DNA of 64,000 nt, taken from the NCBI GenBank assembly GCA_019633425.1, contig WSUB01000077.1, positions 62,001-126,000 on the forward strand, given 5' to 3'. Of this stretch, positions 34,214-45,565 are shown one piece after another. The notes beneath the pieces were generated by a model, which ran no database searches, had not been told where the DNA came from, and saw nothing but the letters and a program-made list of their open reading frames with translations. A program made the translations under genes and the position numbers. The DNA is from Tulasnella sp. 424. Its lineage: Eukaryota; Basidiomycota; Agaricomycetes; Cantharellales; Tulasnellaceae. Every line of letters begins with the position of its first letter. The stretch's first letter is position 1.

Positions 34214-34978
34214 CTACTTTTCCTTGAGGGACAGCCGCATGGCGAGGGCGTCCTCCCCGTCTGCGTCTGCATTCCAAAACCGAAAATCAGATACCGACGT
34301 CACGGCAGCAACAGAGGAAACTCACAGTATTTTGCTTCAATGCCATGTACTTCAAACCCTAATGTATCTCTGTACAGACCTATTGCGGCGCGATTGGACT
34401 TTCGGACGTGCAAGGAGACGTACTCCGCTTTGTATATGGTAGCCATCGCCTCCTCTTAAAACAATGGCTTGTTAGCGGTGAACTTCGCTTCAGATGTCTC
34501 GTACTCCTCACGAGAGAGTATCATCAGTTTCTTCGCCAGCCCCAGCCGCCGATAGGATCGGAGGACAGATATTGAAGTTACATGACCATGAGGAGGTTCA
34601 TTCTTCTCTGCAGCATCTTCTTCCCTAAACCGAAAATAAGTGGAGATAAATACTTTGACCTAAGTCAAAGTTTAAACGGCTCACATTTTGGCCAGGATGT
34701 AGCCTACCACCCGACCCTTGTTGTCTTCAGCAACATACGATAATGAAGGCCAGGTCATGGCATGGTAAAGATCTGCCAGTCACAGATAAATTGACACGGC
34801 AGCTACACGACAGACATCCATGCAATGACTCACAGTAGCGGAGAGTGTAGTTTTCTGGTAAGTTTTGTAGATTGCAGGCTTGCATACCGAGCAAGTCACC
34901 AGCCTGATCAACCCAGTCAGGAACAGACCCCAGGTGACCTAAACCAGCAACACGCACCGTCGCAAGTCGGATATTCAT
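34214..34978 (-). CDS. NAA10: N-terminal acetyltransferase A catalytic subunit
   Basis: GNAT-family enzyme (yeast ARD1) that acetylates N-termini of nascent proteins on the ribosome together with NAA15. Five or so exons join: [55 protein letters not shown], then [21 protein letters not shown]. The last holds the acetyl-CoA pyrophosphate loop R-x-x-G-x-A. Later exons give [18 protein letters not shown] and [16 protein letters not shown] with TAG at 34214-34216. It ends right after the catalytic domain, shorter than orthologues with a long acidic tail. A degenerate fragment of the 5' half lies at 17012-17250 on the other strand. Confidence 0.93.
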
Positions 34979-35587
34979 GTCGACTTTGGTATGTTTAATC
35001 ACCAATTTGAGCACTCCGCCGAGTCCGGTCCTCAAGTCTGGGTTCTGGGCAGCGTGGATCAAAACCTGCGTCTGGGGCAAATGCAAACAAACGCGCAAAG
35101 GGCTTGAAGAAGTAGGAGCGTTCCATCCGCTCGGCAAACGTCCACGACAAGCCCGAATGACGCCCTTCCGCTATCTCATCAGAGGATTACATCAAATGCT
35201 TCTATGCATATCCCGATATGCGGGATCACTTGGCACGTTTCCGTCATCAAGCGTCACGATTATACACATGTATGCCGACGACTAGCGGCTAGTTATACCC
35301 CTGGCAGGCTTCAAACTTCGGACCTCTAATCCGACCGGGACCTGTATTAGACCTACAAATGAGCTTTTATTCGAACCGAGCCCCACCCTCGATGATAAAG
35401 GATACCCCGAAGTTCCTGATCCATGATCCATGGTCTGAGCGTGACCAACCCCCACACTTCGGTAGCCAAATTTATTTCGCTTCAATCACGAGCAACTATA
35501 GTAACTCTAGTGGATCGATCCACGCCTATCGAAGTCGCAGCCCCAACATAAAAGCGGTCTCTCCAGTGGATCAGCCTGCCTCTCACG
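34979..35587. other. intergenic, left part of OPT tandem unit A
   Basis: The NAA10 promoter lies at the left, and duplicated DNA begins at about 35012. No coding region is supported. The stretch matches 39604-40192 closely, including the aatgcaaacaaacg and atgcgggatcacttggcac blocks. Confidence 0.6.
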
Positions 35588-38500
35588 ATGTCTTCGCCTC
35601 CAAAATCCCAACCATCATCGACCAACCGCCCTCTCGACCATATACCGAGAACAAATACTTCCTCTATTTTTGCTTTCACCCTTCCACTTCAACTCGGGGC
35701 CCAGTCCTCGCAACATGCACGAGAAACCACTGGCAGATCTGATCGGCACTCCCCAAGCGCCCGCAGTAGATCTGTTGCCCCTCAAACTACCCAATCGTCG
35801 TTTTCCGCCACTCCGTTTCCAGTCACTCCCCCGGATTATCTAGCCCTTGAAGACTTGGGCACCTTCGTGCGCGGCTCCGTCGGAGCCGCCGGTGGGATCG
35901 CTGATAATGCTTCCCACTCGGCTTCCACCGGTACACCATTTCCTTCTCCCCCTTCAACAAACCACAATACGGTATCACATTTGGCCCCACCATCCCACTC
36001 CCGAACTGCACATACCGGAGGTGGGTCTCGCCCTCCGTTTTCCGGATGCCCATCCGACAGGGCATCTATTGCACCGGAGACCAAGGATATCGAGGCAGTC
36101 GATGTGGAAAAAGACCTTTCAAGCATACCAGTTCTGTGCGTGGTTTAACTTTGAACGCAGCGCACAGTAGCCGTTTGCTTACCTGACCTGTGTTTCGTCG
36201 GCTTGCTGGTGAAGTCCGCCTTCAAACTGCCCTTTACAGGACGAACACATTGGCAATATGAGAGTGGGCGAAGAAGACTCCCCTTATGTGGAAGTCCGCG
36301 TCTGCGTCTCAAATACCGACGATCCTCAAATGCCAACTCTGACATTCCGAGTTTGGATCATCGGACTACCGTTCTGCTTGATAGCCGCCTGTGTTAACGC
36401 CTATGGTACACTAAGACCCGCAGGACCGGGTGTAAATAGCACCGCAGTCATGTAAGTCAGGATACCTCTAATCTCGGCCAATTTCATGATCTCCCTAATT
36501 TTGTCTAGCCTCGTTGCATATCCCATTGGGAAGGCGTTGGCGTGGGCTTTGCCCATCCGTTTCTGGGTCATGCCAAGCACTCTCCCTTGGATTGGAGGCA
36601 AGGAGTTCAGCCTCAACCCATGCCCGTTCAATATCAAGGAACATGCCTTAATTTCCGTTATGATCATCTCTTCAAATTTCTACCCGTTCGCAATGCAAGC
36701 CGTCCTCGTGATTCGTAAGAAATACGGCATCTCCATTGGTTTCCCGTAAGTACAGGTCCACCCCTGGGGGCTTGCGCAATCTTTTGTTTGAATTTATATG
36801 GCATTCATATAGCTCAGCCTTGTGTTTCGAGCTTGCTTCGCGATTACTTGGGTTATCGATGGTCGCTATCGGCCAAAGGTTGGTCGTGGAGCGGCCGTCG
36901 GCGATCTGGCCGACGGTTCTGGTTTATCCTACTTTGTTGAACACGCTTCACGCTGGAATGGATGTTCCTCGGTACCGTTTCTTCCTGATCGGATCCACGA
37001 TCGCCTTTGCCTATAACTTCTTACCGAGTAAGCTTATTGCATTAACTCAAGGCGGTAATTAACCGCCTATTAGGCTTCCTTTTTACGGCCTTGTCGTACT
37101 TTTCATTTATCTGTTGGATATGGCCCGGTATGATCTCCTTCATAAGGTAGGGAAACTCTCCGCTGAACTGATCCATCAGGAAACAAAGTCGTCAACCAAC
37201 TATTTGGTTCCTTAACCGGCCTCGGCATGAGTATTCTCTCCTTAGACTGGAACCAGATCACCAGCATGTACGACCCTCTTTATATTCCCTGGTGGGCGCA
37301 AGCGAATGTGGCCTTTGGTTTCATTTTATCCTGTTGGGTAATCAGTCCAGCGATCTACTACAACGACGTATGTACTTCACAGATAACCGATGACGTCCCT
37401 CAGCTGACGACTCAACTGCCGCAGGTTTGGAAATCTGGCCATCTTCCTGTGTCGTCTGCTAGCGCATTCGACAGATTCTCTAGGCCCTACGATCTCAATC
37501 GCGTTCTAACTCCAGATCTCACCTTTAACGCCACTGCTTACACGGAATATTCACCCCTCTATCTGACAGCCACATTCTCCGTGCTTTACCTAGCCGCCTT
37601 TGCGGTAATACCCGCTCTCTTTGTATATTTTACACTACAGCATGGTCCAACACTGCTTGAGGAGATGCTGAACAAAAGAACAAAGGACGAAGACATTCAC
37701 GCTAGACTCATGCGGCAATATAACACGGTCCCAGTTTGGTGGTACGCGGTGATATTCGTCCTATGCTTTGCCATGTCAATCGTCTCGATAAAGGTTTGAG
37801 TCCGGATTGCTTGCAACGAAACCAGACTCTAGCCGCAAACTGATGGGTTTGGTGTGTCTTAATGACAGGCCCAAGACGTCCAGACGCCCGTGTGGATGCT
37901 CTTGCTCGCATTGTTACTAGCAGCCGTGTCATACCCTTCCTTAGTCTGTATTTTGGCTTGGAGTGGACAGGCAATTAGTCTCAACCTCATGGCCGAAATC
38001 ATCCCTGGAGCGCTCCTCCCTGGCAAACCTATCGCGAACATGGTGATACTCGATCATGCACACCTGCCTGCATCATGCATTAATAATCAATCAATCATAG
38101 ATTTCAAAAGCTTATAGCATCGAGACAGTCGGGATGGCTCTGTTTTACACTGAAGCGTTCAAACTCGGTCACTACCTCAAACTACCCCCTCGAACGGTTT
38201 TCTCAGGTGCGCAAGACAGCCGAGTAACGAAAGGCTAACCTAACATCGTATCAAAGTCGTCATAGTGACTGTATCAATGTGTTGCTGTGCCCAAGTGTCA
38301 TTGTACTGGTGGTTATTGTCGACGATGCCAGACTTGTGCAGTCCGGATCAGCCGAACTACTTGACGTGCCCGAGAGCACAGGTGATGCATACTGCTTCGA
38401 CTATATGGTAGGTGAAAGTACAGAGGCCCCGCTGAGTGGCTGACTTGAAATCCATATAGGGGAACGATTGGTCCTCGTCANNNNNNNNNNNNNNNNNNNN

Positions 38501-39264
38501 NNNNNNNNNNNNNNNNNNNNNNNNNNNNNNNNNNNNNNNNNNNNNNNNNNNNNNNNNNNNNNNNNNNNNNNNNNNNNCTATATGGTAGGTGAAAGTACAG
38601 AGGCCCCGCTGAGTGGCTGACTTGAAATCCATATAGGGGAACGATTGGTCCTCGTCACCAGTTTGGACAAGGCGGTGTCTACCACCTGGAGCTGTACGCC
38701 CTGGTGGTAGGGGCGATCCTGCCAATTCCATTTTGGATATTGCAGCGACGGAAGCCAACGTCCTGGGCGCGTTTTGTGAACGTACCCATAATCCTATACG
38801 GATCGGCATACCTGCCCAACTCGGGAAGCAGCTTGTCCTACACATCCTCCATTTTAACCGGGTTCATCTTTCGTAAGTAGGGGTGTCCTAGTTTGATCTG
38901 TCACGATCTCTAACGTTATTGCATGGAAGAATACGTGATTAAGCATCGGAATTTTCGATGGTGGGCCAAGTATAACTATATTCTGGGTGCTGCGTTGGAT
39001 TCTGGTAAGAGAGTTAGCCTGAATCAAGAGCCCCTCTGAGAAATTTTCAGGAACCTCTCTTTCGGGAGTACTTATCGCAGCTACTCTCGGTATTCCAAAA
39101 GGGGGCAGGCTCTCTCTAGATTGGTGGGGGAACAGCGTTTGGATGGACAGTAAGCAAGGTTTCAATGCCAGACAGTTTGACGTACAAAATCTAACCCCTA
39201 GTGTTTAGCGGCAGATGCTACTGGCGTTCCTTACTTTCCCACTGATCCAATAAAGGGGTTCTGA
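35588..39264 (+). CDS. oligopeptide transporter, OPT family, copy A
   Basis: Proton-coupled plasma-membrane transporter for small peptides or related compounds. The ATG at 35588 opens a ~185-residue Ser/Pro-rich cytosolic domain. The family core then follows: SNTDDPQMPTLTFRVWIIG, LNPCPFNIKEHALISVM (family form NPGPFNxKEH), SAIWPTVLVYPTLLNTLHAG, NQLFGSLTGLGMS, DWNQITSMYDPLYIPWWAQ, DEDIHARLMRQYNTVPVWWY, GALLPGKPIANM-ISKAYSIE, FKLGHYLKLPPRT, GGVYHLELYALVVGAILPIPFW, FRWWAKYNYILGAALDSG. It ends TADATGVPYFPTDPIKGF with TGA at 39262-39264. About twelve exons join in phase. The N run at 38481-38577 duplicates flanking bases and probably hides nothing. No internal stop was found. Confidence 0.85.
38481..38577. 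other. assembly gap (97 N) with duplicated flanks
   Basis: The ~80 bases before the Ns, from ctatatggtaggtgaaag to gtcctcgtca (38401-38480), recur identically just after them (38578-38657). OPT copy B has this block once. As at 18521, this is best explained by overlapping contig ends. Collapsing it restores the TI-WGTIGPRHQFG exon joint. Confidence 0.9.
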
Positions 39265-40192
39265 GCTTTGTGTTTCAAGAGATTGGAGGTGGAGAAGATA
39301 TCGCCTGGACATTCCACGCTGTCGGAGGGGTGATAGTTAGGGGGCCTGTAATTACTAGATGTCTCCCGATCAGCGAAATGAACATGCTCATTCGCGATGT
39401 CAGTTACACTAATCCTTATTTAGAGATGCGACTGCGAGGGCCCTAGTCATGGATGGCGGCTGTTTGATTCGACTTGGCGAGCGTCAAATATTACGCGCTT
39501 GCCGGTCCGTGACGGAATCTTTCCCGCTTCCAACTCTCAACATCTAGACGACCCACATTACAACGACGCCCACTCTCCTCCTCTTACTTCTATGACCATG
39601 GATCACTCTGCCGACCTCAAGTCTGGGTTCAGGGCGGCGTGGATCAAAACCTGCGTCCTGGGCAAATGCAAACAAACGTAAAGCCTTGAAGAAGTAGGAA
39701 CGTCCCATCTGCTCGGCAAACCTCCACCACAAGCCTGAATGGCGCCCTTCCACTATCCCATCAGAGGATTAAATCAAACTTTTCCTGTATCTCCCAATAT
39801 ACGGGATCACTTGGCACGTTCCATCATCTTCGACCACCATGAAGAGTCACGGTCATATGTATGCAGGCGACTAGAAGCCAGTCACACCCCTGGCTTCAAA
39901 CTTCGGAGCTCTAATCCGACCTGGGCCTGTATTGGACCTACGAATGAGCTTCTATCCGAACCGCCCCTCACCATCGATGATAAGGGTTTACCTCGGCGTT
40001 CCTGAGCCAAAATCCATGAGCTGAGCCTGACCCAACCCCAACGCTTCGGTAGCCAATTTATCTGCAATATTTCGCTTCGAATCACGAGTAATTTTTTTTA
40101 ATTCTAGTGGATCGATCCACGCTTGCCAGAGTCGCAGCCTCGACATAAAAACGGTCGCTCCAGCTGTTTAGGAGGGATACCGGCGCCTCACG
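39265..40192. other. inter-unit region with GLC8 start stub
   Basis: Contains the 3' flank of OPT A, then a four-codon stub of the GLC8 start (ATG ACC ATG GAT at 39592-39603), then the unit B copy of the OPT upstream region. The stub runs at once into unrelated sequence, so it is a breakpoint relic and not a gene. Confidence 0.75.
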
Positions 40193-43100
40193 ATGTCTTC
40201 GCCTCCAAACCCCCAATCATCATCGACCAACCACCCTCTCGACCATATACCGAGAACAAATGCTTCCTCCATTTTTGCCTTCACCCTTCCACTTCAACCT
40301 GGGACCCAGCCCTTGCAACATGCACGAGAAACCACTGGTAGATCTGGTGGGCGCTCCACAAGCGCTCGCAGTAGATCTGTTGCCCCTCAAACTACCCATT
40401 CGTCGCTCTCCGCCCCTCCACCTCCAGTTACTCCCCCGGATTACCTAGCCCTTGAGGATTTGGGCACATTTGTGCGCGACTCTGTCGGAGCCGTCGGTGG
40501 GGTCGTCGACAATGCCTCCCACTCTGCTTCCACGGCCACACCATTTGCATCTCCCCCTTCAACGAGTCCCAACCTGGTGCTACCTTTAAATATGGCCCCA
40601 TCATCTCGCTCCCGAGCTTCACAAACCGAAGGTGGGCCTCGTCCCCCGTTATCCAGATGCTCGTCCGACAGGGCGTCTGTTGAACTGGAGGCCAAGGATA
40701 TCGAGGCAATCGATCGCGATGTGGAAAAGGACCTCGCGAACATACCAGTTCTGTACGTGATTTGGCTTTGAACGCGGGTCACATTAGTCGTTTGCTTACC
40801 TGGCCTGTGTTGCGTCGGCTTGCCGGTGAAGTCCGCCTTCGAACTGCCTTTTACAGGACGAGCGCATCGGCAATATGAAAGTGGGCGAAGAAGACTCCCC
40901 TTATCTGGAAGTCCGCGTTTGAGTCTCGAATATCGACGATCCTGAAATGCCGGCTCTGACATTTCGAGTTTGGGTTATCGGACTACCAATCTGTTTGATA
41001 GCCGCCTGTGTCAGAGCCTATGGTGCGCTGCGGCTCGCAGGACCGGCTATAAATAGCACTGCAGTCATGTAAGTCAGGCTACTTCTAACCTCGATCAGTT
41101 ATATAATACTCCTAATTTTGTCCAGCCTCATTGCATACCCCGTTGGGAAGGCGTTGGCGTGGGCTTTGCCCATCCGTTCCTGGATCGTGCCGAGGACGCT
41201 CCCTTGGATTGGGGGCAAGGAGTTCAGCCTTAACCCATGCCCATTCAACATCAAGGAACATACCTTAATCTCTGTCATGATTATCTCTTCAAATCTTTAC
41301 CCATTCGCGATGCAAATCGTCCTCGTGATTCGTAAGAAATACGGCACCTCGATTGGCTTCCTGTAAGTATAGGTCCACACATCAAGGGCTTGGGCAGTCT
41401 CTGTTTAGATTTTTATGTCATTCATATAGCTCAGCCTTGTGTTTCGAGCTCGCTTCGCGATTACTTGGGTTATCGATGGTCGCCATCGGCCAAAAGTTGG
41501 TCGTGGAGCGGCCGTCGGCGATCTGGCCGACAGTTCTGGTTTATCCCACTTTGTTGAACACGCTTCACGCTGGAATGGATGTGCCTCGATACCGTTTCTT
41601 CCTGATCGGATCCACGATCGCGTTTGTCTACAACTTCTTACCGGGTAAGCCTACTGCATTGACTCAAGACGGTAGTTAATCTCCTATTAGGCTTCCTTTT
41701 TACCGCCTTGTCATACTTTTCATTTATCTGTTGGATATGGCCCGGTATGATCTCCTTCGTAAAGGTGGGGAAATTGTCCGCTGAATTGGTCCATCAGGAA
41801 ACAGAATCGTCAACCAACTATTTGGTTCCTTAACCGGCCTCGGGATGAGTATTCTCTCCTTTGACTGGAACCAAATTACCGGCATATACGAGCCTCGTTA
41901 CATCCCCTGGTGGTCGCAAGCGAATATGGCCTTTGGTTTCATTTTGTCTTGCTGGGTAATTAGTCCAGCGATCTACTACAACGACGTATGTACTTCAAGG
42001 ATAACTGATGACGTCCCTCCGCTAACTATCCAATTACCGCAGGTTTGGAAATCTGGACATCTTCCTATGTCGTCTGCTGGCGCCTTCGACAGATTTGCTC
42101 AGCCATACAATCTCAATCGCGGTCTAACTCCAGATCTCACCCTTAACGCCACTGCTTACACAGAATATTCGCCTCTCTATCTGACAGCCACATTCTCCGT
42201 CCTTTACCTAGCCGCCTTTGCCACAATACCCGCTCTCTTTGTATATTTTACGCTACAGCATGGTCCAACATTGCTGGACGTGATGCTGAACAAAAGAACG
42301 CAAGACGAAGACATTCACGCTAGACTCATGCGGCAATACAACACGATTCCAGTTTGGTGGTATGCGGTGATATTCGTCCTGTGCTTTGCCGCGTCAATGA
42401 TCTCGATAAAGGTTTGACCCCAGGTTGCTTTCACCAAAACTAGATCCAGCCGCAGACTAATGGGTGTGCCTTATTGACAGGTCCCAGACGTCCAGACGCC
42501 CGTGTGGATACTTTTGCTCGCATTGTTACTAGCAGCCGTGTCCTACCCTCCTTTAGTCTGTGTTTTTGCTTGGAGTGGACAGTCAATGAGTCTCAACATC
42601 TTCGCTGAAATCGTCACTGGAGCGCTCCTCCCTGGCCGGCCTATCGCGAACATGGTGATACTCGACCATAGACACCCATCTGCATCCTGAATCAACAATA
42701 AATCAATCATAGATTTCAAAAGCTTATAGCATCGAGACAGTCGGGATGGCTCTGTTTTACACCGAAGCGTTCAAACTCGGTCACTACCTCAAACTACCCC
42801 CTCGAACGGTTTTCTCAGGTACGCAAGACAGCAGAGTACTAAAATACTATACTAACATCCTGTAAAAGTCATTGTAGTGACTGTAACAATGTGTTGCTGT
42901 GCCCAAGTGACATTGTACTGGTGGTTATTGTCAACGGTGCCGGACCTGTGCAGCCCAGATCAGCCGAATCATTTGACGTGCCCGTCAGGACGAGTGATGC
43001 ATACTGCTTCGATTCTATGGTAGGTGAAAGTACAGAGGCCCCGCTGAGTGGCTGACTTGAAATCCATATAGGGGAACGATTGGTCCTCGTCACCAGTTTG

Positions 43101-44054
43101 GACAAGGCGGTGTCTACCACCTGGAGCTGTACGCCCTGGTGGTAGGGGCGATCCTGCCGATTCCATTTTGGACACTGCAGCGACGGAGGCCAACGTCCTG
43201 GGCGCGTTTTGTGAACGTACCCATCATTCTATACGGATCGGCATACCTGCCCGAGTTGGGAAGCTTGCCCTGCACATCTTCCATGTTAGTAGGGTTCATC
43301 TTTCGTAAGTAGCGGTGTCCTGGATTGGAGCATTGGGCACTATCTCTAACGTCATCGCGAGGCAGAATGCGTGATTAAGCGACGGAATTTTCGATGGTGG
43401 GCCAAGTATAACTACATTCTCGGTGCTGCGTTCGATGCTGGTAAGGGAGTTGGCCTGGATCAAAAACTGCCTCTAACAGAAATTCCAGGAACCTCTCTTT
43501 CGGGAGTAGTTATCGCAGCAGCTCTCGGTATTCCGAAAGGCGGCACGCTTTCTCCAGATTGGTGGGGGAACAGCGTTTGGATGGACAGTAAGCAGGGCTT
43601 CATTGCCAGACAGTTTGACGTGGAAAATCTAACCCCTGATGTATAGCGGCAGATGCTATTGGTGTTCCTTACCTTCCCACTGATCCAATACAGGGGTTCT
43701 GAGTTTTGTGTTTCAAGATATGGAGGTGGAGAAGATCTCGCCTGGACATTCTACGCTGTCGGAGAGATGATAGTTAAGGGGCACGCAGTTACTGGATGTC
43801 TCCTAATTAGCGAAATGAACATGCTCATTCTTGATGTCCGTTCCACCAATACTGACAGAGATGCGACTGCGAAGGTTCCAGTCATTGATGACGTGGGACG
43901 TCGAACACTGTTTGATTCGACTTGAAGGGCGTCATTACGCTGCCGGTCCGTGATCGAATCTTCCCCGCTTCCAACTCTCAACTACCACCACATCTAGACA
44001 ACCCACTTTACACCGACGCTTACTACTCCTCCTCTTAATTCTATGACCATGGAT
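39604..44054. repeat. tandem unit B (OPT transporter)
   Basis: Second copy of the unit at 35012-39603. It continues without a break into the complete GLC8 gene, so this right border is the ancestral one. Confidence 0.85.
40193..43702 (+). pseudogene. oligopeptide transporter, OPT family, copy B (in-frame stop)
   Basis: Paralogue of copy A with the same exons and phases, from an MSSPPNPQSSS start to ADAIGVPYLPTDPIQGF with TGA at 43700-43702. In the second exon, copy A reads EVRVCVSNTDDP. Copy B has TGA (40920-40922) in place of the Cys codon, giving EVRV-stop-VSNIDDP. This is ahead of every membrane segment. All other blocks stay open, including LNPCPFNIKEHTLISVM, DWNQITGIYEPRYIPWWSQ and FRWWAKYNYILGAAFDAG. 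Decay is therefore recent, or a downstream ATG (MPALTFRVW) could give an N-terminally shortened transporter. Stop-codon readthrough cannot be excluded from sequence. Confidence 0.78.
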
Positions 44055-45141
44055 AACCACGCACCATCACATACCCCTCCAGTTAAGCCAAAGGGCATCC
44101 TAAAGAACGCTCCGCCTCTCCCTCGAGGCTCCTCCACCGACAACCAGTGTGTGCGATGCTGTCTACCCGTGTATCAGCAACTGAGCATAGTTTCCGTACT
44201 CTTAGTTTAACCTGGGATGAAGAGAATCTTGCTGCTACGGAGATCGGGAAGGACAGTCTGATGAAGATTACCGAACCCAAGACACCCTACGTTCGGTGAA
44301 TGCTGACGCTTTGTCACATATATCGCTCAGCCTTGCTCACAACCCCTCGAATTAGCTATGACGCTGAGACCGATACTGTCGAAGGCATGAGTGGTGAGCT
44401 TAGTCTGCTGAAGTGCTCGGGTATCGAGTCAAGGGGCCGATGACTGACGGACAACCTCCTTTGACCCACCGATAGAAATACCTCCTTTCTCGCTTGAAGG
44501 TCAAACTCCCAGCGTACCCAACTCTCCGGCTCCGATCACCTCCAAAGAGGTCGTCGCGGAAGCACTGGACCCTGGCAAGGTCGCTGAATTAACGAACGCC
44601 AATACCTCTGCAAATGCAGCCATTTCGGTGTCTGGGGATGACGTGAGAAGGGCATCTTCCACTTCCAGTGGTCGGCCTGGAAGCATGAGCCGGACATCCA
44701 GCCGAAGCACGAGCTTTAATCTGCCGAACGATGATCCCAGCAAAGCCAAATTCAGAGCTCAGTCGAGGAGTCCCGAGGGAACTAATGCTGATGGAGAGAT
44801 TGCTGAGGATGAAGAACTTGATCCCGAAGGTGCGCCTCTTCACCGTGTCGTATATTCCCTAAGAACCACTGCATCTCATACGGAATCTCTTTTCAGCGGC
44901 GGCGAAGCACGCGGCATTTGTGCGAGCCCGCGGACGCCACTATTCAAACGAAGCCGAGGCCATGAAACGCGCTGCTCAACTCATGGCAGACGAGGAGGAG
45001 GAGGAGGAATCGTCCGTTCAAGAGAAAAACGTGACGGATGATACCGAGGAAGGCGAGGGTGATGAGCCAATGGACGATTCGACCAGCGACTCTGCAGCGG
45101 AGACGAGTCCGGCGAAACCCAACGGTATCCTCCACAAATGA
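44043..45141 (+). CDS. GLC8: protein phosphatase inhibitor 2 (IPP2) family
   Basis: Regulator of type 1 protein phosphatase. Exon 1 starts [13 protein letters not shown] and contains the PP1-binding element [11 protein letters not shown] (family KGILK). Exon 2 has [20 protein letters not shown] and [10 protein letters not shown], matching the WDEMNI and I-x-EP-x-TPY blocks, whose Thr is a known kinase target. Next come [12 protein letters not shown], a long Ser-rich stretch, and an exon [21 protein letters not shown] (family K-R-x-HYxNE) followed by an acidic tail. It ends [10 protein letters not shown] at 45141. Either ATG 44043 or 44049 may start. The first codons are duplicated as a stub at 39592. 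Confidence 0.9.
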
Positions 45142-45565
45142 CTTCTGTGTCTCCAGCGCATCGTCTCTTCGTTTTCCCTTTTAGTTCCCTGCTCACTGCT
45201 ATTGGAATTTCTCGATTCTATCACTAATTCAACCTCGCGGACCTGTTTTGGTCATCGCCTTTCCCCTTTGAACGTTGTATCATTACTAGACGGTATGGAA
45301 TGTATGCTGCGCCTGGAAATGATAGGCTCGGGGGTCCGATAGTCCGTCGGCCGGAGTTGCAAAATCATGCGAAACTAAGGAGCACGTCTTTTTGGTGCGA
45401 GATGTTTACGCTGCAAAGGCAAAACGTTTGTTGACTCGTAGCGCGCCCTGGTAAAATTCTCCTCCCTCCGTTCCATATCCTTATTGCACGCTGCTATCTT
45501 GAGTCCATCCGCTCTGCTACCCAATCTTTACTTCAAGGAACTTCACTTGAACCCAACTTGGCCCA
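45142..45565. promoter_or_regulatory. intergenic between GLC8 and MTD1
   Basis: This 424-base region joins two co-directional genes. It should contain the GLC8 3' end and the MTD1 promoter. A CT-rich stretch lies at 45450-45490, ahead of the MTD1 start. No gene is seen. Confidence 0.4.

Larger units (their letters stand above)
35012..39603. repeat. tandem unit A (OPT transporter)
   Basis: Direct repeat of about 4.5 kb. The second copy is 39604-44054. The unit runs from just upstream of NAA10 to just inside the start of the GLC8 gene, because both copies end in a shared ctatgaccatggat. The junction between units joins that GLC8 start directly to the sequence that follows position ~35011. Confidence 0.85.
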
